Assembly: GCA_036426205.1 (NCBI GenBank)
Contig: CM071569.1
Span: forward strand, 5,706,876-5,770,875
Length of the DNA: 64,000 nucleotides
Direction: 5' to 3'
Source: Ascaphus truei
Lineage: Eukaryota; Chordata; Amphibia; Anura; Ascaphidae
Below the pieces are notes generated by a model. It was not told where the DNA came from. It did not search any database and worked only from the letters and a program-made list of their open reading frames with translations. A program made the position numbers and the translations under genes. The stretch's first letter is position 1, and every line of letters starts with the position of its first letter. This document shows, piece by piece, positions 11,460 through 22,512 of the stretch.

Positions 11460-11700
11460 GGCCAGGCTTACTGCTGGCGTGCTGAGGCGCACTGAGGCTC
11501 AGGGAAAGCGGGTGATTTCCCTGGCCTTGCGGTTGCTTGCCTGTCGCGCCGGCAAGCGGGGAAATGTTAAATTCCCCTAAGAACTGCACTTCAGCGCACT
11601 TGCGGAAGCGTAGGCGAGCCCCTACTAAAGCCGCTCTAATTGCGGCTGTAGGGGCTCAGTGCTGAGCGGCAGCGCGCCTCAGCGTGCTTCCGTCAGCAAG
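11460..11700. mobile_element. CpG-rich foldback DNA element
   Basis: The outer words ctgctggcgtgctgaggcgc at about 11470 and cgcctcagcgtgcttccgtc at about 11675 are imperfect inverted repeats. A second, tight hairpin lies at about 11616-11660: gagcccctac and gccgc pair with gcggc and gtaggggctc around a loop of about seven bases. This is typical of a non-autonomous foldback transposon. The superfamily is not determined. Confidence 0.5.
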
Positions 11701-11999
11701 CACTAAACATCATACCATGCTGTCTATTTAGTTCAATTTAGGTAAAAACATATCTCAAATTGTCTGTCTGTCCTGCAATCATCATACCCTGCTGTGTCTT
11801 AATTTAATTCGTCTTTCAAACCATTTGCTTTCACGTCCCTCACATGTGTTAATTAAGTTGTTTAGTCCAGCCAGGTGACTTTGTAATAGTATATAAGTAA
11901 ACTCACAACAGCCATTGCTGCCTGCAGCCATGCTCCTAAGCAGAAATGCTTGTAAGTAGAAATCTTTCAAGTAGTGAGGAAGTTTAAAAAGGGAAGTTC
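11701..11999. other. No recognisable feature
   Basis: AT-rich sequence between the CpG-rich foldback and the L2 element. A poorly conserved L2 5' region could begin here, but I cannot set the boundary. Confidence 0.4.
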
Positions 12000-12049
12000 A
12001 AAACGAAGTGGAAAAAGTGGACACCATCTACTGCTTCTGATTCCTGCAT

Positions 12050-13759
12050 TTGAACTACGCTGGAAAGGAGTATATCATCCCAGACTGCACATCTCAACAC
12101 ATTACTATTGCTGTGATGCCGCCTTTACTTTTTATATTTGCTGTAACCTCACTTATTTTCAAATTATGCTCTTCCTGCCACCAGCCTCATCATGTCTCAA
12201 ACTCTATTCATATCTCGCCCTCTCTCCTTACTTCACCACTTCTCAGTTCACATGAACTCCTCTCTTACCTGCGCCCTCTGTCATCACACAGCTATACCCT
12301 CTTCACTAAAACACACCACTACAAATCATCCTCACACATTCTCTTTCTGTCCATGCTTCTCCTCCTCGCTTCTGGGGATATCTCTCCCAATCCTGGTCCC
12401 TGCCTTATTTCTACTTGCTCTCGTCCCCGCCTTCCACATTCAACTTCTACTCCTTCTGGTGTAAACCCCTCCAACCTCATACCCATCCCCTGCCACCCTC
12501 CCTCCTCTCTTCCTTTCTCCTGTGCCCTTTGGAATGCTCGCTCCCTCTCTAACAAATTCCTCTCTGTGCATGACTTCTTTCTCTCTCACTCTCTGCTCCT
12601 ATTTGCCATAACTGAGAACTGGCTCACTCAGACTGACTCTGCTCTGGAAGCTGCCCTCTCTTATGGTGGCCTTTCCTTCTCCCACACTCCGCGCCCTGAT
12701 GGCAGGGGTGGAGGCGTGGGGCTCCTGCTCTCCTCTCTCTGCCGCTACCGAACCGTTCCTATTCCCCCCTCTCTTGCTTTTCCCTCCTTTGAGGCTCACA
12801 CTGTCCAGATCTTCTCTGCTCTCCCGGTCCATGTGGCGGTCATCTATCGCCCACCTTCCTCTACTCATCCCCCTTCTGCCTTTCTCTCTCACTTTGAATC
12901 CTGGCTCTCTTTCTTTCACTCCTCAGACTCCCCTGTTCTTCTCCTTGGGGACTTCAATTGCCACATTGATGACCCCTCTCTCCCTTGGGCTTCCCGCTTT
13001 CTCTCTCTAACCTCTTCTTTTGGCCTTCAACAGTGGACTGAAGCCAGCACCCACAAGGATGGACACCACCTAGACCTGGTTTTCACTAAAAACTTTTCTC
13101 TCTCCGATTTCGCCATTTCCCCTTTACCTCTCTCTGACAATCACCTCAACTCATTTTCTCTCTCTCGCTTCTCTCCATCTCCATCTCACCCTCGTTTTTG
13201 CAGAAACCTGCGCTCTATTAACCTACCAGCTCTTGATTACACTTTACGCTCCTCCCTCTCCTCTCTCAGTTCTGCTTCAGACCCTGAAAACCTGGTCAGG
13301 GACTATAACTCTGCCTTATCTTCCTCTCTTGATCTTCATGCCCCGCTTTCTCTCTGCCGTCCTCGCCCTTTTAACCCAAGACCCTGGCTAAACTCCCACA
13401 CACGCATGCTGCGTTCCTCCACTCGTTCCTCTGAACGCCTCTGGAGGAAATCTCATACGCTCGCAGACTTCATTCACTACAAATTTATGCTGTACTTTTT
13501 CAACTCTGCCCTCTCTCAGGCTAAACAAACCTACTTTTCATCACTAATCAACACACACAAGTCTAACCCATGCCGACTCTTTTCTGTCTTTGACTCTCTA
13601 CTCAGACCACCCTCAGCTGCCTCCTCTTCTTCCTCCATCTCACCTCAGGACATTGCTGACTTATTTAAGGAAAAGGTGGAATCCATACGTCAGATCATCC
13701 CATCTGTTGCCTCCTCCCATCCCACACTGCTTCCCAACTCTCCTCCTGCCTTTTATTGA
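12050..13759 (+). pseudogene. L2 ORF2 N-terminal part: 2A-like motif and AP endonuclease
   Basis: A 569-codon frame. A hydrophobic, Ser-rich N-terminus ends at SGDISPNPGP (codons for GDISPNPGP at 12374-12400), which resembles a ribosome-skipping 2A sequence except that the usual Glu before the variable residue is Ser. The exonuclease-endonuclease-phosphatase fold follows: LWNARSL, ITENWL (catalytic Glu), GGVGLL, VAVIYRPP and LLLGDFNCHIDD (Asp and Asn). The closing SDH box reads SDN followed by His near 13130. The domain nicks target DNA for target-primed reverse transcription in the nucleus. The frame ends at a premature TGA at 13757-13759, where related copies would continue into the RT, so this is the front half of a broken gene. 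Confidence 0.85.
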
Positions 13760-13810
13760 CTCTTTTTCCGCTATCTCTCAGGAGGATCACTGCTGATCTC
13801 CTCTTCTCCA

Positions 13811-15310
13811 TTGACCACTTGCCCTCTTGATCCCATTCCCTCCCATCTCCTAAAACCTCTTGCTCCTTCTTTAACCCCTATGCTCACACAGATCTTTAAC
13901 TCTTCCCTCTGCTCTGGTACCTTTCCATCCTCCTTCAAGCATGCAACCGTTATACCATTACTCAAAAACAGCAAGCTTGTCCCTACCTGTCCTTCTAACT
14001 ATCGACCTGTCTCCCTCCTGCCTTTTGCCTCCAAACTCCTTGAACGTCTTGTATTCTCTCGATTGCTACACTTTCTCAACACCTATTCTCTTCTAGACCC
14101 TCTACAATCTGGCTTCCGCACTGCTCACTCTACTGAAACAGCTCTCACTAAAATAACTAATGACCTCCATGCTGCCAAACACAGAGGTCATTACACTCTG
14201 CTCATATTACTCGACCTCTCTGAAGCATTCGACACCGTGGACCACCCTCTTCTCCTTCACATTCTCCATACTCTTGGTATTCGGAATAAAGCTCTATCCT
14301 GGATCTCCTCTTACCTCTCCCATCATACTTTCAGTGTCTCTTTTGCTAACACCTCCTCCTCCTCTATTGATCTCTCTTTGGGGGTACCCAGGGCTCTGTC
14401 CTGGGACCCCTTTTCTCTTTACACACTCTCTCTAGGTGACCTAATCACATCTTTTGGGTTTAAATATCACCTCTATGCTGACGAAACACAAATTTACCTT
14501 TCAACCCCTGACCTTACACCTGCTATACAGACCAAAGTTTCTGAATGCCTCTCTGGAATATCATCCTGGATGGCCATCCGCCGACTGAAACTTAACATGG
14601 CAAAAACAGAGCTCCTTATACTTCCTCCCAAACCTGGCCCTACTACCTCCTTCCACATTGCTATTGGAAATACGATCATTCACCCAGTAGCCCAAGCACG
14701 CTGCCTAGGGGTTACACTTGATTCCTCTCTCTCATTCTCCTCTCATATTCAAAACGTTTCTAAAGCTTGTCGCTTTTTCCTCCGCAATATCACAAAGATA
14801 CGCCCTTTCCTCTGTTACTCGACTGCTAAAACTCTGACTCAGGCCCTCATTCTCTCACGTCTCGATTACTGCAACCTCCTGCTGTCCGGCCTTCCTGCCT
14901 CTCACCTGTCTCCCCTACAATCTATCCTAAACGCTGCTGCCAGAATCACTCTACTCTTTCCTAAATCTGTCTCCGCATCTCCCCTCCTGAAATCCCTCTC
15001 CTGGCTTCCGATCAAATCCCGTATCTCACACTTAATTCTCCTCCTCACTTTTAAAGCTTTACATTCTTCTGCCCCTCCTTACATCTCAGCCCTAATTTCT
15101 CGCTATGCACCATCCCGACTCTTGCGTTCTTCTCAAGGATGTCTTCTTTCTACCCCCTTTGTATCTAAATCTCTGTCCTGCCTTAAACCTTTCTCACTTT
15201 CTGCCTCACACCTCTGGAATGCCCTTCCCCTCAATACCCGACTAGCACCCTCTCTATCCACCTTTAAGACCCACCTAAAGACACATCTGCTTAAAGAAGC
15301 ATATGAATAG
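13811..15310 (+). pseudogene. L2 ORF2 C-terminal part: reverse transcriptase
   Basis: The same frame as the endonuclease part resumes at about 13811 with [14 protein letters not shown], so the first codon is internal and no real start exists here. RT blocks in order: [37 protein letters not shown] (catalytic Asp), then a damaged GVPQGSVLGP block that reads [10 protein letters not shown] because of a one-base loss near 14388, and YADE at 14474-14485 where YADD is required. Downstream are a helical [13 protein letters not shown] region and a Leu-Trp-Asn-Ala-Leu-Pro tail, both usual in L2. Between 13755 and 13811 pieces of the missing linker lie in other frames, so at least two small indels split the gene. 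Confidence 0.88.
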
Positions 15311-15596
15311 CACTGGATAATCATGGACACATGATACATAAAGCTTGGCCCCCTGCAGACGCACTTACTAGAATTCCCTCCTACTGTCTCTATACGTTCC
15401 CCTACCTACCAACTAGATTGTAAGCTCCTCGGAGCAGGGACTCCTCTTCCTTAATGTTACTTTTATGTCTGAAGCACTTATTCCCATGATCTGTTATTTA
15501 TATTATTTGTTATTTATATGACTGTCATGTGTATTACTACTGTGAAGCGCTATGTACATTTATGGCGCTATATAAATAAAGAAATACAATACAAAC
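15311..15596 (+). other. L2 3' UTR and tail
   Basis: After the TAG stop the sequence holds an L2-type 3' UTR: actagattgtaagctcctcg near 15411, then a pyrimidine-rich stretch and a gcgctatataaataaag end near 15564-15580. A short caatac-type repeat tail follows. Such 3' ends are recognised by the L2 reverse transcriptase and are shared with the SINEs in this window (for example 46020-46215). Confidence 0.75.
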
Positions 15597-15696
15597 ATGG
15601 CCGAGGCCTTATGCAGGACACCCTGCGCTCATGCTTGGAGAGTTGGTGATGTCACCAGTAGAGAAGGGGTGTCTGGGGTGGGTTGTTTTCTAGAAA

Positions 15697-15815
15697 CAAA
15701 TTTAGCCTATACTAGTAATAATATCCTTAGTATATGACATTACCTGGGAATTACGTCATCTTCACCTCGGGCCTTCAACTCTTCCACCCTGAGCTTAATA
15801 ACCCGGGGTTATTAT
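15697..15815. repeat. Fragment of the 4.9-kb foldback family
   Basis: The word cacctcgggccttcaactct matches the loop of the foldback at 4892-5026. It is followed by a short inverted pair, taataacccgg and ccggggttatta, around 15790-15810. It is a partial copy, and its ends are not resolved. Confidence 0.45.
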
Positions 15816-17690
15816 TTAAGTAACACATGACTGTGAAAGGTGTCTCTGCAGGATGATCCAGTGCTGCAAGAGTATGGGGTTAAGCAGCAATTTGTAACTT
15901 GCTACCATTTTCTACCCCCTTATAATACAAATAGGCTTGTAACCTTGACTACCTTAAAAAGAAAATGAATGATTTCTACTCCAGCTTATAACACATTATA
16001 AAGAAATGCACCGCTGGCCTTTGTCAATTTTTTTGCCGGTACCCTAACCTTTCACTCATTTGGGTCCTTGGAAAATGTACATTTCTAATTGACGTCAGTG
16101 TTAACACATTAGTAAAATTAGATCAGGTATCATCAGTAACAGTTTTATTAAATGTAATGCACTACAATTAATTAAATATTGACCAAAAAAAACCCAAAAC
16201 CTTCTGAAAAGAGAACTTTACTTAAGCTTGCATGAAATAATAAAAAGAGACAGATAATTATTTTCCCCTCCAGAAACCTTCAGATCAACCGAGGTTTTCA
16301 TTAGTTTTAACATAAAAGTGGAACCGCCAGTCTAATTAAACTCCCAACCTGTCTCCTGAACGCCGCGTCTGCCTGTGAGGTTGGTTTTTGGTTCCTTTTT
16401 TCATATACTTACAGCATATATTTCCTCCTGTTTCATGTTTGTAGTTGGAAGAAAAGGGAGCAAAGATCAGAAACAAGAAACCGTTTTAATGATCTGCGGG
16501 CTGGCGGTTGTGGAAGACGGCAGCAGGCTGATTAATTCGGGCATGTTATCTGTCTATGATAACTTTGTGGGTCTCCTTTCATTTGTGGTCATCATGATTA
16601 AGTCTCTCCCTGCATCATGCTGCTAAAGAAACAGACAGTGGGGGCCATGTATTAGACTTCGGAGGGACACACTAACCCCCTTGGTGTGTCACTGGCAATG
16701 AGGGGGTTACAATTGTATTCTCCTTTTACACTGCAGCATCATCATATCTATATTATAAAATGTGATAGAAAAGCAGATTTTTGCTACAGATAAAAGAGAA
16801 AACATAATGGCCCCATATGCAAAATGTGACTATTTCATCAAAATATAATGGATAGAAATTGAAAAATATGGCCGATGAGAACCAGTTTGCTAACCTAGCC
16901 TTCCCAGCCCTTTTAGATCCTCAGTTGTATTATTATTTACAGTAGGATAGTCTTGTGTCTAATAGAGAAGGGAGGGCTCAGAGGGACAAAATCCAATGGT
17001 ACAACCCGCAGCTCGTTTTCACTTCAGGGTACGACAAAGTATTCTCCTTGCATTTCCTCCAAGGTCCTCCCCACCAGGCACACACTGTCCTCCCGATCCC
17101 CAACTCTCTGCCTGTCAGCCTCAATCCTCTATACCTGACTCTCTTACCAGACCTGCAAGCTCTTCCCCAAGCCAACAAGCACCACCCCTCCAAACCCTCT
17201 CTTTGGCCTTCTCCTTTGTCCTCTTTAACTGAGCTAAAACATGGGGTTCATCAATATAGGGGACGATATACTGCATCAACGTAAAGAAACTACAAATAGA
17301 AGTTTGTTTTGATACATGGCGTCATATCTAAAGAAGCGTATCTTAAATTCTTAGCCTGAGATTTGTTTTCGTCACCTCGGACCTGGCAAATTACTTTTGG
17401 CACAAATACTTGATAAAAACATGTAGCCAACAGAAACACAAAGTTTGATACATGTCATTATAATCTGTGCATCATGTAATTCCTCCCTAAATACTCCTAT
17501 TGACACTCGCCAAATCCCAAACTGAGTCACATGGCGCAAGAATTGATAAATTGACGAGATGAAAATTATGCATTGGAATATATTTTATTCTGAATTTGGC
17601 TTGATAGATCATCATCCCCATATTACAGTGTTCAACAGGGCTTCCCTGAAATATTCAGGTAATTACAAAATTGTACTAAATACAGAAGAA
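15816..17690. other. No recognisable gene; unique-looking DNA
   Basis: AT-rich DNA. A frame at 16375-16626 is preceded by a pyrimidine-rich stretch ending in tag near 16443, but the peptide shows no family features and I do not call it. The remainder holds only short frames. Confidence 0.45.
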
Positions 17691-17696
17691 TTTACA

Positions 17697-18083
17697 TTGC
17701 ACCTGATCTCAGATGCGCTATTAGAGAGGGTTGGGTTCCTTACAATGCATCTGATCTCAGACACGCTATTAAAGAGGGTTGGGGTTCCTTACAATGCATC
17801 TGTTCTCAGACGCGCTATTAGAGAGGGCTGAGGTTTCCGTATAATGCATCTTTTCAGGCACGCTATTAGAGAGGGTTGGGGTTCCTTACAATGCCTCATG
17901 AATCTCAGACACGCTATTAGAGGTTTGGGGTTCCTTACAATGCATCTGATCTCAGACACGCTATTAGAGGGTTGGGTTCCTTACAATGCATCTGATCTCA
18001 GACGCGCTGTTAGAGAGGGTTTGGGTCCTTACAATGCATCTGATCTCAGACGCGCTATTAGAGAGGGTTAGGGTTCCTTAGAA
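17697..18083. repeat. About 47-bp minisatellite, 8 units
   Basis: A unit made of ttccttacaatgcatctgat, ctcagacacgctattaga and gagggttggg is repeated about eight times with indels that bring some units to 40-50 bp. The same monomer in reverse complement forms the arrays at 25500-25830 and 29335-29640, and a short piece lies at 39105-39160. The flank at 18100 (ggttccttaaccaaataaagg) resembles the flank of the other arrays, so a mobile element probably carries the array. Confidence 0.85.
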
Positions 18084-18099
18084 TTTCACAATATAATTA

Positions 18100-20200
18100 T
18101 GGGTTCCTTAACCAAATAAAGGTTAAAAAACACTGCCATAATATATGATGTGTTTAGTATTTGTAAGATCCTAAGCACAGCATTAGTCTATTTTGAAAAC
18201 ATCATTATTCTTGCATTGATGTAGCATTACAGAGACCTTGGTATATTAGGTGTACTGAATGAATTGTACTGAATGATTTGTATTGAACTCATCAATAACC
18301 TTTCTGCTGACCAGCAAATGCAAAACATCCATGAGTGCGGCCACTGCTCTGGAGAAGGCTTCCTTGCAATAGTTTAAGCATGTCTTATGAAATAAGTAAT
18401 TAGGCCTCTATAAATTACATCATTTAATATCTCAGAGTAAATAGATTTTCCTGTAATGAGCGATCCATCTTATACTGTGCATATCTGCTGTGGTGATCTC
18501 TGCCACTGAAAAATAACATGGCAAATGCAATCTTAAAAAATTAGCAACTCGTGTCCTGTTCATTGTAAAGAAATAACATGCATATTGCTTAATGGTTTGA
18601 ATTAAGATATTGGAAATAACAGATTTATCTCGTATTTCCAAATTGTATTCAGTAATAATGAAATAATTTCCCAGTAGAATAAATACATTTTAAATAGATA
18701 CGAGATTAATTTCCCCATAGATTTAATAAAGCCTACAGGAATAAAATGTCCATCTCCATATATATAATGTGTAAAAGAAAACAAAAGATTAATCTCCCAA
18801 TGGATTAAATGAAATGTTATGGAATAAAATATTTATCTCGCAATGTATTGGCATCCTCCCAGCACTGCTGACCTGCAGAGCATTGTGCTGAGTGAAATAA
18901 GGTTTCCTTCGATAAAGGATAGCTTCTCTAATCCACTAAACTTCACCCTTATCAAATGAACACTACCAAATGAGAGTGTGGTGTACTCCATATGTGTCCT
19001 TTGTATTTTTTTGCGGCTCCAGTAGGATGCTAACTCGTTTAGCAATTCTGATTGTAGACGGATGGCTTTTCTTATTTTATTTTGAATCGTCGGCCGACAT
19101 GTTCTCAGTTCAAACAAACCAAGACATGCCTCTCTACCTAGCCTACTGAGCATGTCTGCATTCTCTAATACAAGCTGCATTAAAGGTCCTGTCAAGAGTG
19201 ACCGGAGGCATGTAGGAGCAGTGTCACCAACTTGGGAAAGCAGATTGCATTATATAAGGTTAATATGGGGGTAAGTGCAGCAGTTTGATATTGGTAATTG
19301 GGTGACAGATAAAAACCGGCTCCATTTTATGCTGACAAAGGTTTATGGTAGAGTTTCAACCATAACTAATGTTTATGGCTCCACAGTTAGATTGTGAATG
19401 GGAAACCGTTGAGATATAGCTGTAAAGTAGCACTGGAGATGAAAAGTGCTTTATGAACATTATTATGGTCATAAATCATATAATTACTCTGGTTTCCATA
19501 TTCTATTCTATATTGGCCAGTACATCTAAGCCACACAAGAATTGTTCATGGGAGATAGATTGCAGACATATTGCTATCATTGATGACAATGGAAGTAATG
19601 TAACTGAGTCATGTAACCGGACTCTGTGCAGCTGCTATCTCCAGGGACAAATACTCAGACCACTTTCTTATTTAAGAATAACGGAGAAAGGCGTGCTTTA
19701 TTAAAACATAACACGCAGCAACAGTTCACCTGGCCCTTGCGCAGCACGAGCTAAACCTGAAGAAAGGCCAGTGATAAATCAATGGAAGTCTGCCGAATCT
19801 AAAATCCTATGTCATGAGTAGTCCCGTCAGTAACATGATGTCAGTCTCCTGCCTTCTCTTGAACAGATCTTCTGATGCAATCTTAGGGGTTGTTTTCATT
19901 GCAAGCTGGCAGAGTCCAGGAGTAGAGGTGCAGCCACATCTTCTGCCCTGATGGCTCTTACTGTACATCTCTGAAAATCCCACAGTCACAGCAACAACAA
20001 GACACTCCCTACTATCCTCCTTACAGATCCTCCGTCCAGGGAGGATCCAGAGATTGCCTGAATAAGTCCTCTCTTGAGGCTTTCAGGGTTTTCCAGGCAG
20101 CACAACATTAACTTTATTAGTATCATTTATTTTTAACGTGTCAGCCTATTCTGCAATGCAGTACAATGGGGTTGGATGATGATATTACTAAACTATCAAC
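18100..20200. other. No recognisable feature
   Basis: AT-rich sequence. Between 18600 and 18840 the words agattaatctccc, gagattaatttcccc and tttatctcg recur loosely at about 60-100 bp spacing, perhaps a very degenerate tandem repeat. No gene is supported. Confidence 0.45.
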
Positions 20201-20204
20201 ATTA

Positions 20205-20265
20205 CCATGCACTGGTACATTAGATCAGGCCCTGCTCCAAGGAGCTTGCAATCTATAAGGAAGGG
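20205..20265 (-). mobile_element. L2/SINE tail fragment, minus strand
   Basis: The word ccaaggagcttgcaatctat is the reverse complement of the L2-type 3' signature attgcaagctccttgg. Only about 60 bp can be recognised, so it could be an L2 or SINE remnant. Confidence 0.45.
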
Positions 20266-20679
20266 AGACCGGAAACATAAGGCACAGGAGAGATTAAGGC
20301 TGGTGGGTTTCTGGGAGTTGCTTGATAATTCAGCAATACTACTGCAATCCCCCTCATTCTGCAGTCATGAGCTTCACCTTTGTTGTACCTCCCCTCCCTA
20401 CCCCCATAGCATGTTGGAGTTGGGGGAAAAGGTATATGGGATGGCGAGCATGTGGAGGTAGAGCAGTGAGAGCACGGAAATCAAAGTATGAAGGTTGAAC
20501 GGCTTCATTGTACATCCATAGGAATGTACCAAGTCCTGTATCAGGACAGTATCAGGACAGCAGTAACATCATGCACAGCAACAAATGGTTAGAACCTTAT
20601 TTTACCTCATCTGTCTTACATTTTTATAGTAGATTTTACACGTGCTAAACTTATAGAATCTTTTGTAGACCAGTATTGT

Positions 20680-20790
20680 TTGACCTGAGGAAGAAAGTAC
20701 AACTCTCGAAAACGTGTCCTAAAATATGAATTGTTCGGCCAAATACAAAAAGCTCACCTAATACTGAGGTTCTCAATTATTTTGCAAAAT
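20680..20790 (+). mobile_element. Hammerhead-like interspersed repeat, degraded
   Basis: The sequence cctgaggaag at 20694 onward contains a CTGAGGA core strand, and ctctcgaaaacgtgtcc near 20714 contains GAAA followed by a GTC. This is the layout of a type I hammerhead. Stem II is weak and stem I is not paired. Further on, cggccaaatacaaaaagctc matches a word common after such motifs and also found, inverted, near 43950 (ggtccaataaaaat). I infer a decayed copy. Confidence 0.4.
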
Positions 20791-20924
20791 ATATAAGAGA
20801 ATGTATAGGAGGGTCCCGCTTGGAAAGGAAGCAAGGGAAGGGGATCATTGGATGAGAGGACCGCATCCCATTGGTTGGCTAGCTGGACATGAGTTATGTT
20901 CTTGGTCGTGTACATTGATGAGAC

Positions 20925-21133
20925 TTGCGCCGGGTGGCTGGGATCTGGCCGGGTGGCTGGGATCTGGCTGGGTGGCTGGGATCTGGCTGGGTGGCTGGGA
21001 TCTGGCCGGGTGGCTGGGATCTGGCCGGGTGGCTGGGATCTGGCTGGGTGGCTGGGATCTGGCTGGGATCTGGCTGGGTGGCTGGGATCTGGCTGGGTGG
21101 CTGGGATCTGGCTGGGTGGCTGGGATCTGGCAT
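20925..21133. repeat. 19-bp minisatellite, about 11 units
   Basis: The unit ggctgggatctggctgggt recurs in near-perfect tandem; two positions vary between T and C (ggccgggt). One unit near 21055-21075 is shortened. All frames give Gly-Trp or Pro-Ser-rich repeats and are not genes. The high identity suggests recent expansion or ongoing homogenisation. Confidence 0.92.
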
Positions 21134-21418
21134 TTGATTGAATTACTTAACTTGTTCTATTTAATACAGTATAGGACAGGGACATCTTAACATTTTAACA
21201 ATAAGCCTTTGCGTTCCAGGGACCACGGCACCCGAGTGCTACGGCCCCTCCGACACTCAAGATCAATTACACACAAAAAAAGTGCCACCACTTGTGATAA
21301 TAAACGCATTAAAATCGAATTCTATAAATAAAAAGTGCTCCAAATCTAGGTGCAGCCTATACCCCACGGTCTTCCCGAACCGTGCAAAGTTTAAGTGGCA
21401 AGAAACACTACCAGGGCA

Positions 21419-21617
21419 AACTAGTGAAGGCAATATTATAGTGAATTATTAAATGTGTTGGATACAGATTCCCATAAACCAGTGTATACACACAGGAAGT
21501 CCTATGGTGGGGAACTGCAAGCCAGTTCTTGAAACAGCTTCTTGAACCACTGGCTTATGGGAATTTGTATCCAACACATTTAATAATTCACTATAATTTT
21601 TCCTTCACTAGTTTGGA
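21419..21617. mobile_element. Foldback repeat, about 65-bp arms
   Basis: The left arm runs from aaactagtgaaggcaa to cccataaaccagtg, and the right arm from ccactggcttatggg to cttcactagttt. They pair over about 65 bp with a few mismatches and leave a loop of about 65 bases. The layout resembles the inverted-end insertions described at 40501 and 42744, but no flanking direct repeat could be found. Confidence 0.6.
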
Positions 21618-21787
21618 CTGGTACCTTTTCTTGACATTCACGATCAATTGACTGCTTCACCAAACCGATCACGTGATCGCTCTGTCTCTGATGACAGAAA
21701 GGAAGAGAGTCCTCCTCTTCCTGCCAGATCGCGTTCTGTGCTCCACAGCAGAACGTTATCTCCCCTACAAAAAAAGAGCAACTAGAC

Positions 21788-21869
21788 CAGGAGTGGACAT
21801 TTCCAGTCCTCAAGGGCCTCAGGTTTGAAGGATTATGCCTGCTTGAGGACTGGAGTTGGCCACACCGGG
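21788..21869. mobile_element. Short hAT MITE with probable 8-bp TSD
   Basis: It begins with caggagtggac and ends with ggagttggccacaccgg; the internal words ccagtcctcaaggg and cttgaggactgg are the family's inverted arms. It is flanked by aactagac on the left and aactagat on the right (7 of 8 match) if one extra G is allowed at the right end. It is an internally deleted member of the family at 37513, 40017 and other sites. Confidence 0.65.
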
Positions 21870-22182
21870 AACTAGATAATGGCATAGCTACTATGTACTC
21901 ATGGGGCCCTGCAGTGCCTGGACTGTTGTAGTAACTACTGTATGTCAAATGGCACAGGTTAAATTCACACACAAAAGTCTAGTGTCATGTAATTATATGT
22001 GTGTACTGTAAACGTATCACCAAGTTCATTGTATCTAATGATTTTGGGCAATCACACATTTCTATTACACAGAAGGCAGGACTAAACACGCTGAAGAACA
22101 GGGCAATAAGTAAGGGCAGACAATATGTAAAAGAAAAACCCAAGCCGATTTCCCCCCGCCGCCCCCCCCAATTTTTAAATAT

Positions 22183-22512
22183 AGGATTGAAGCAGGGGGT
22201 CTCCGGAGCTGAACCTCATTCATGTCACCTCGGGGGACCCTCAGCAGCCAGAGATACTTACCTCCGAAGGGGGCGCTGGTATCTCTCTGCAGTTTTCCGC
22301 AGTTTAAATCCCTAGTCGCATGGGCCCATAGGAAGCCGAACCCGATGACAACACGACTTCCTATTGGCCCGCAGGCCCGGGAGCTTCGAAACTCGGCCAT
22401 ATAGTGAACCCTGAAGTGGCTTCTGGCACCCACTATGAAGGTAAGTATCTCCAGAAGCAGGGGGTCCCCGGAGTTCAAATGAATGAGGTTCAGCTCCTGG
22501 GACCCCCTGCTT
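22183..22512. mobile_element. About 330-bp foldback element
   Basis: The left end gattgaagcagggggtctcc and the right end gggaccccctgcttcaatc are inverted copies. Just inside, ggagctgaacctcatt pairs with aatgaggttcagctcc. The interior holds a second inverted pair, cagagatacttacctcc and ggtaagtatctcc, and ccaatagg words. A second copy with the same plan lies at 58318-58635, and an end fragment at 39031-39102. Non-autonomous DNA transposon; superfamily unresolved. Confidence 0.7.

Larger units (their letters stand above)
12000..15596 (+). mobile_element. L2-clade LINE, near full length, inactive
   Basis: A pyrimidine-rich strand codes for an apurinic endonuclease domain (about 12510-13170) followed by a reverse transcriptase (about 13810-14900) and a conserved C-terminal region to 15310. 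The 3' UTR ends with the L2 signature words attgtaagctcctcggagcag and gcgctatataaataaag, followed by a short repetitive tail. The length of about 3.6 kb fits a near-complete element. The 5' boundary is uncertain because only one ORF is visible. Indels near 13755-13810 and 14388, and changed catalytic residues, make it non-functional. Related fragments lie at 1140, 25831, 29641, 46216 and 61200. Confidence 0.9.

Noticed and set aside
13811..15310. Functional reverse transcriptase gene
   Set aside because: The frame lacks its own start, the active site reads YADE, and a conserved block is frameshifted.
16375..16626. 83-codon frame preceded by an acceptor-like tract
   Set aside because: The peptide has no recognisable features, and the frame starts upstream of the acceptor by chance.
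17697..18083. CRISPR-like array (regular repeats of about 47 bp)
   Set aside because: The units are contiguous tandem monomers with no unique spacers, in a vertebrate genome; it is a minisatellite.
20694..20720. Active hammerhead at 20.7 kb
   Set aside because: CTGAGGA and GAAA are present, but stem II is mispaired and stem I absent; kept only as a degraded repeat.
20801..21190. Gly-Trp-rich and Pro-Ser-rich open frames in several registers
   Set aside because: All arise from the 19-bp minisatellite; being open in several frames at once is expected from a short repeat without stops.
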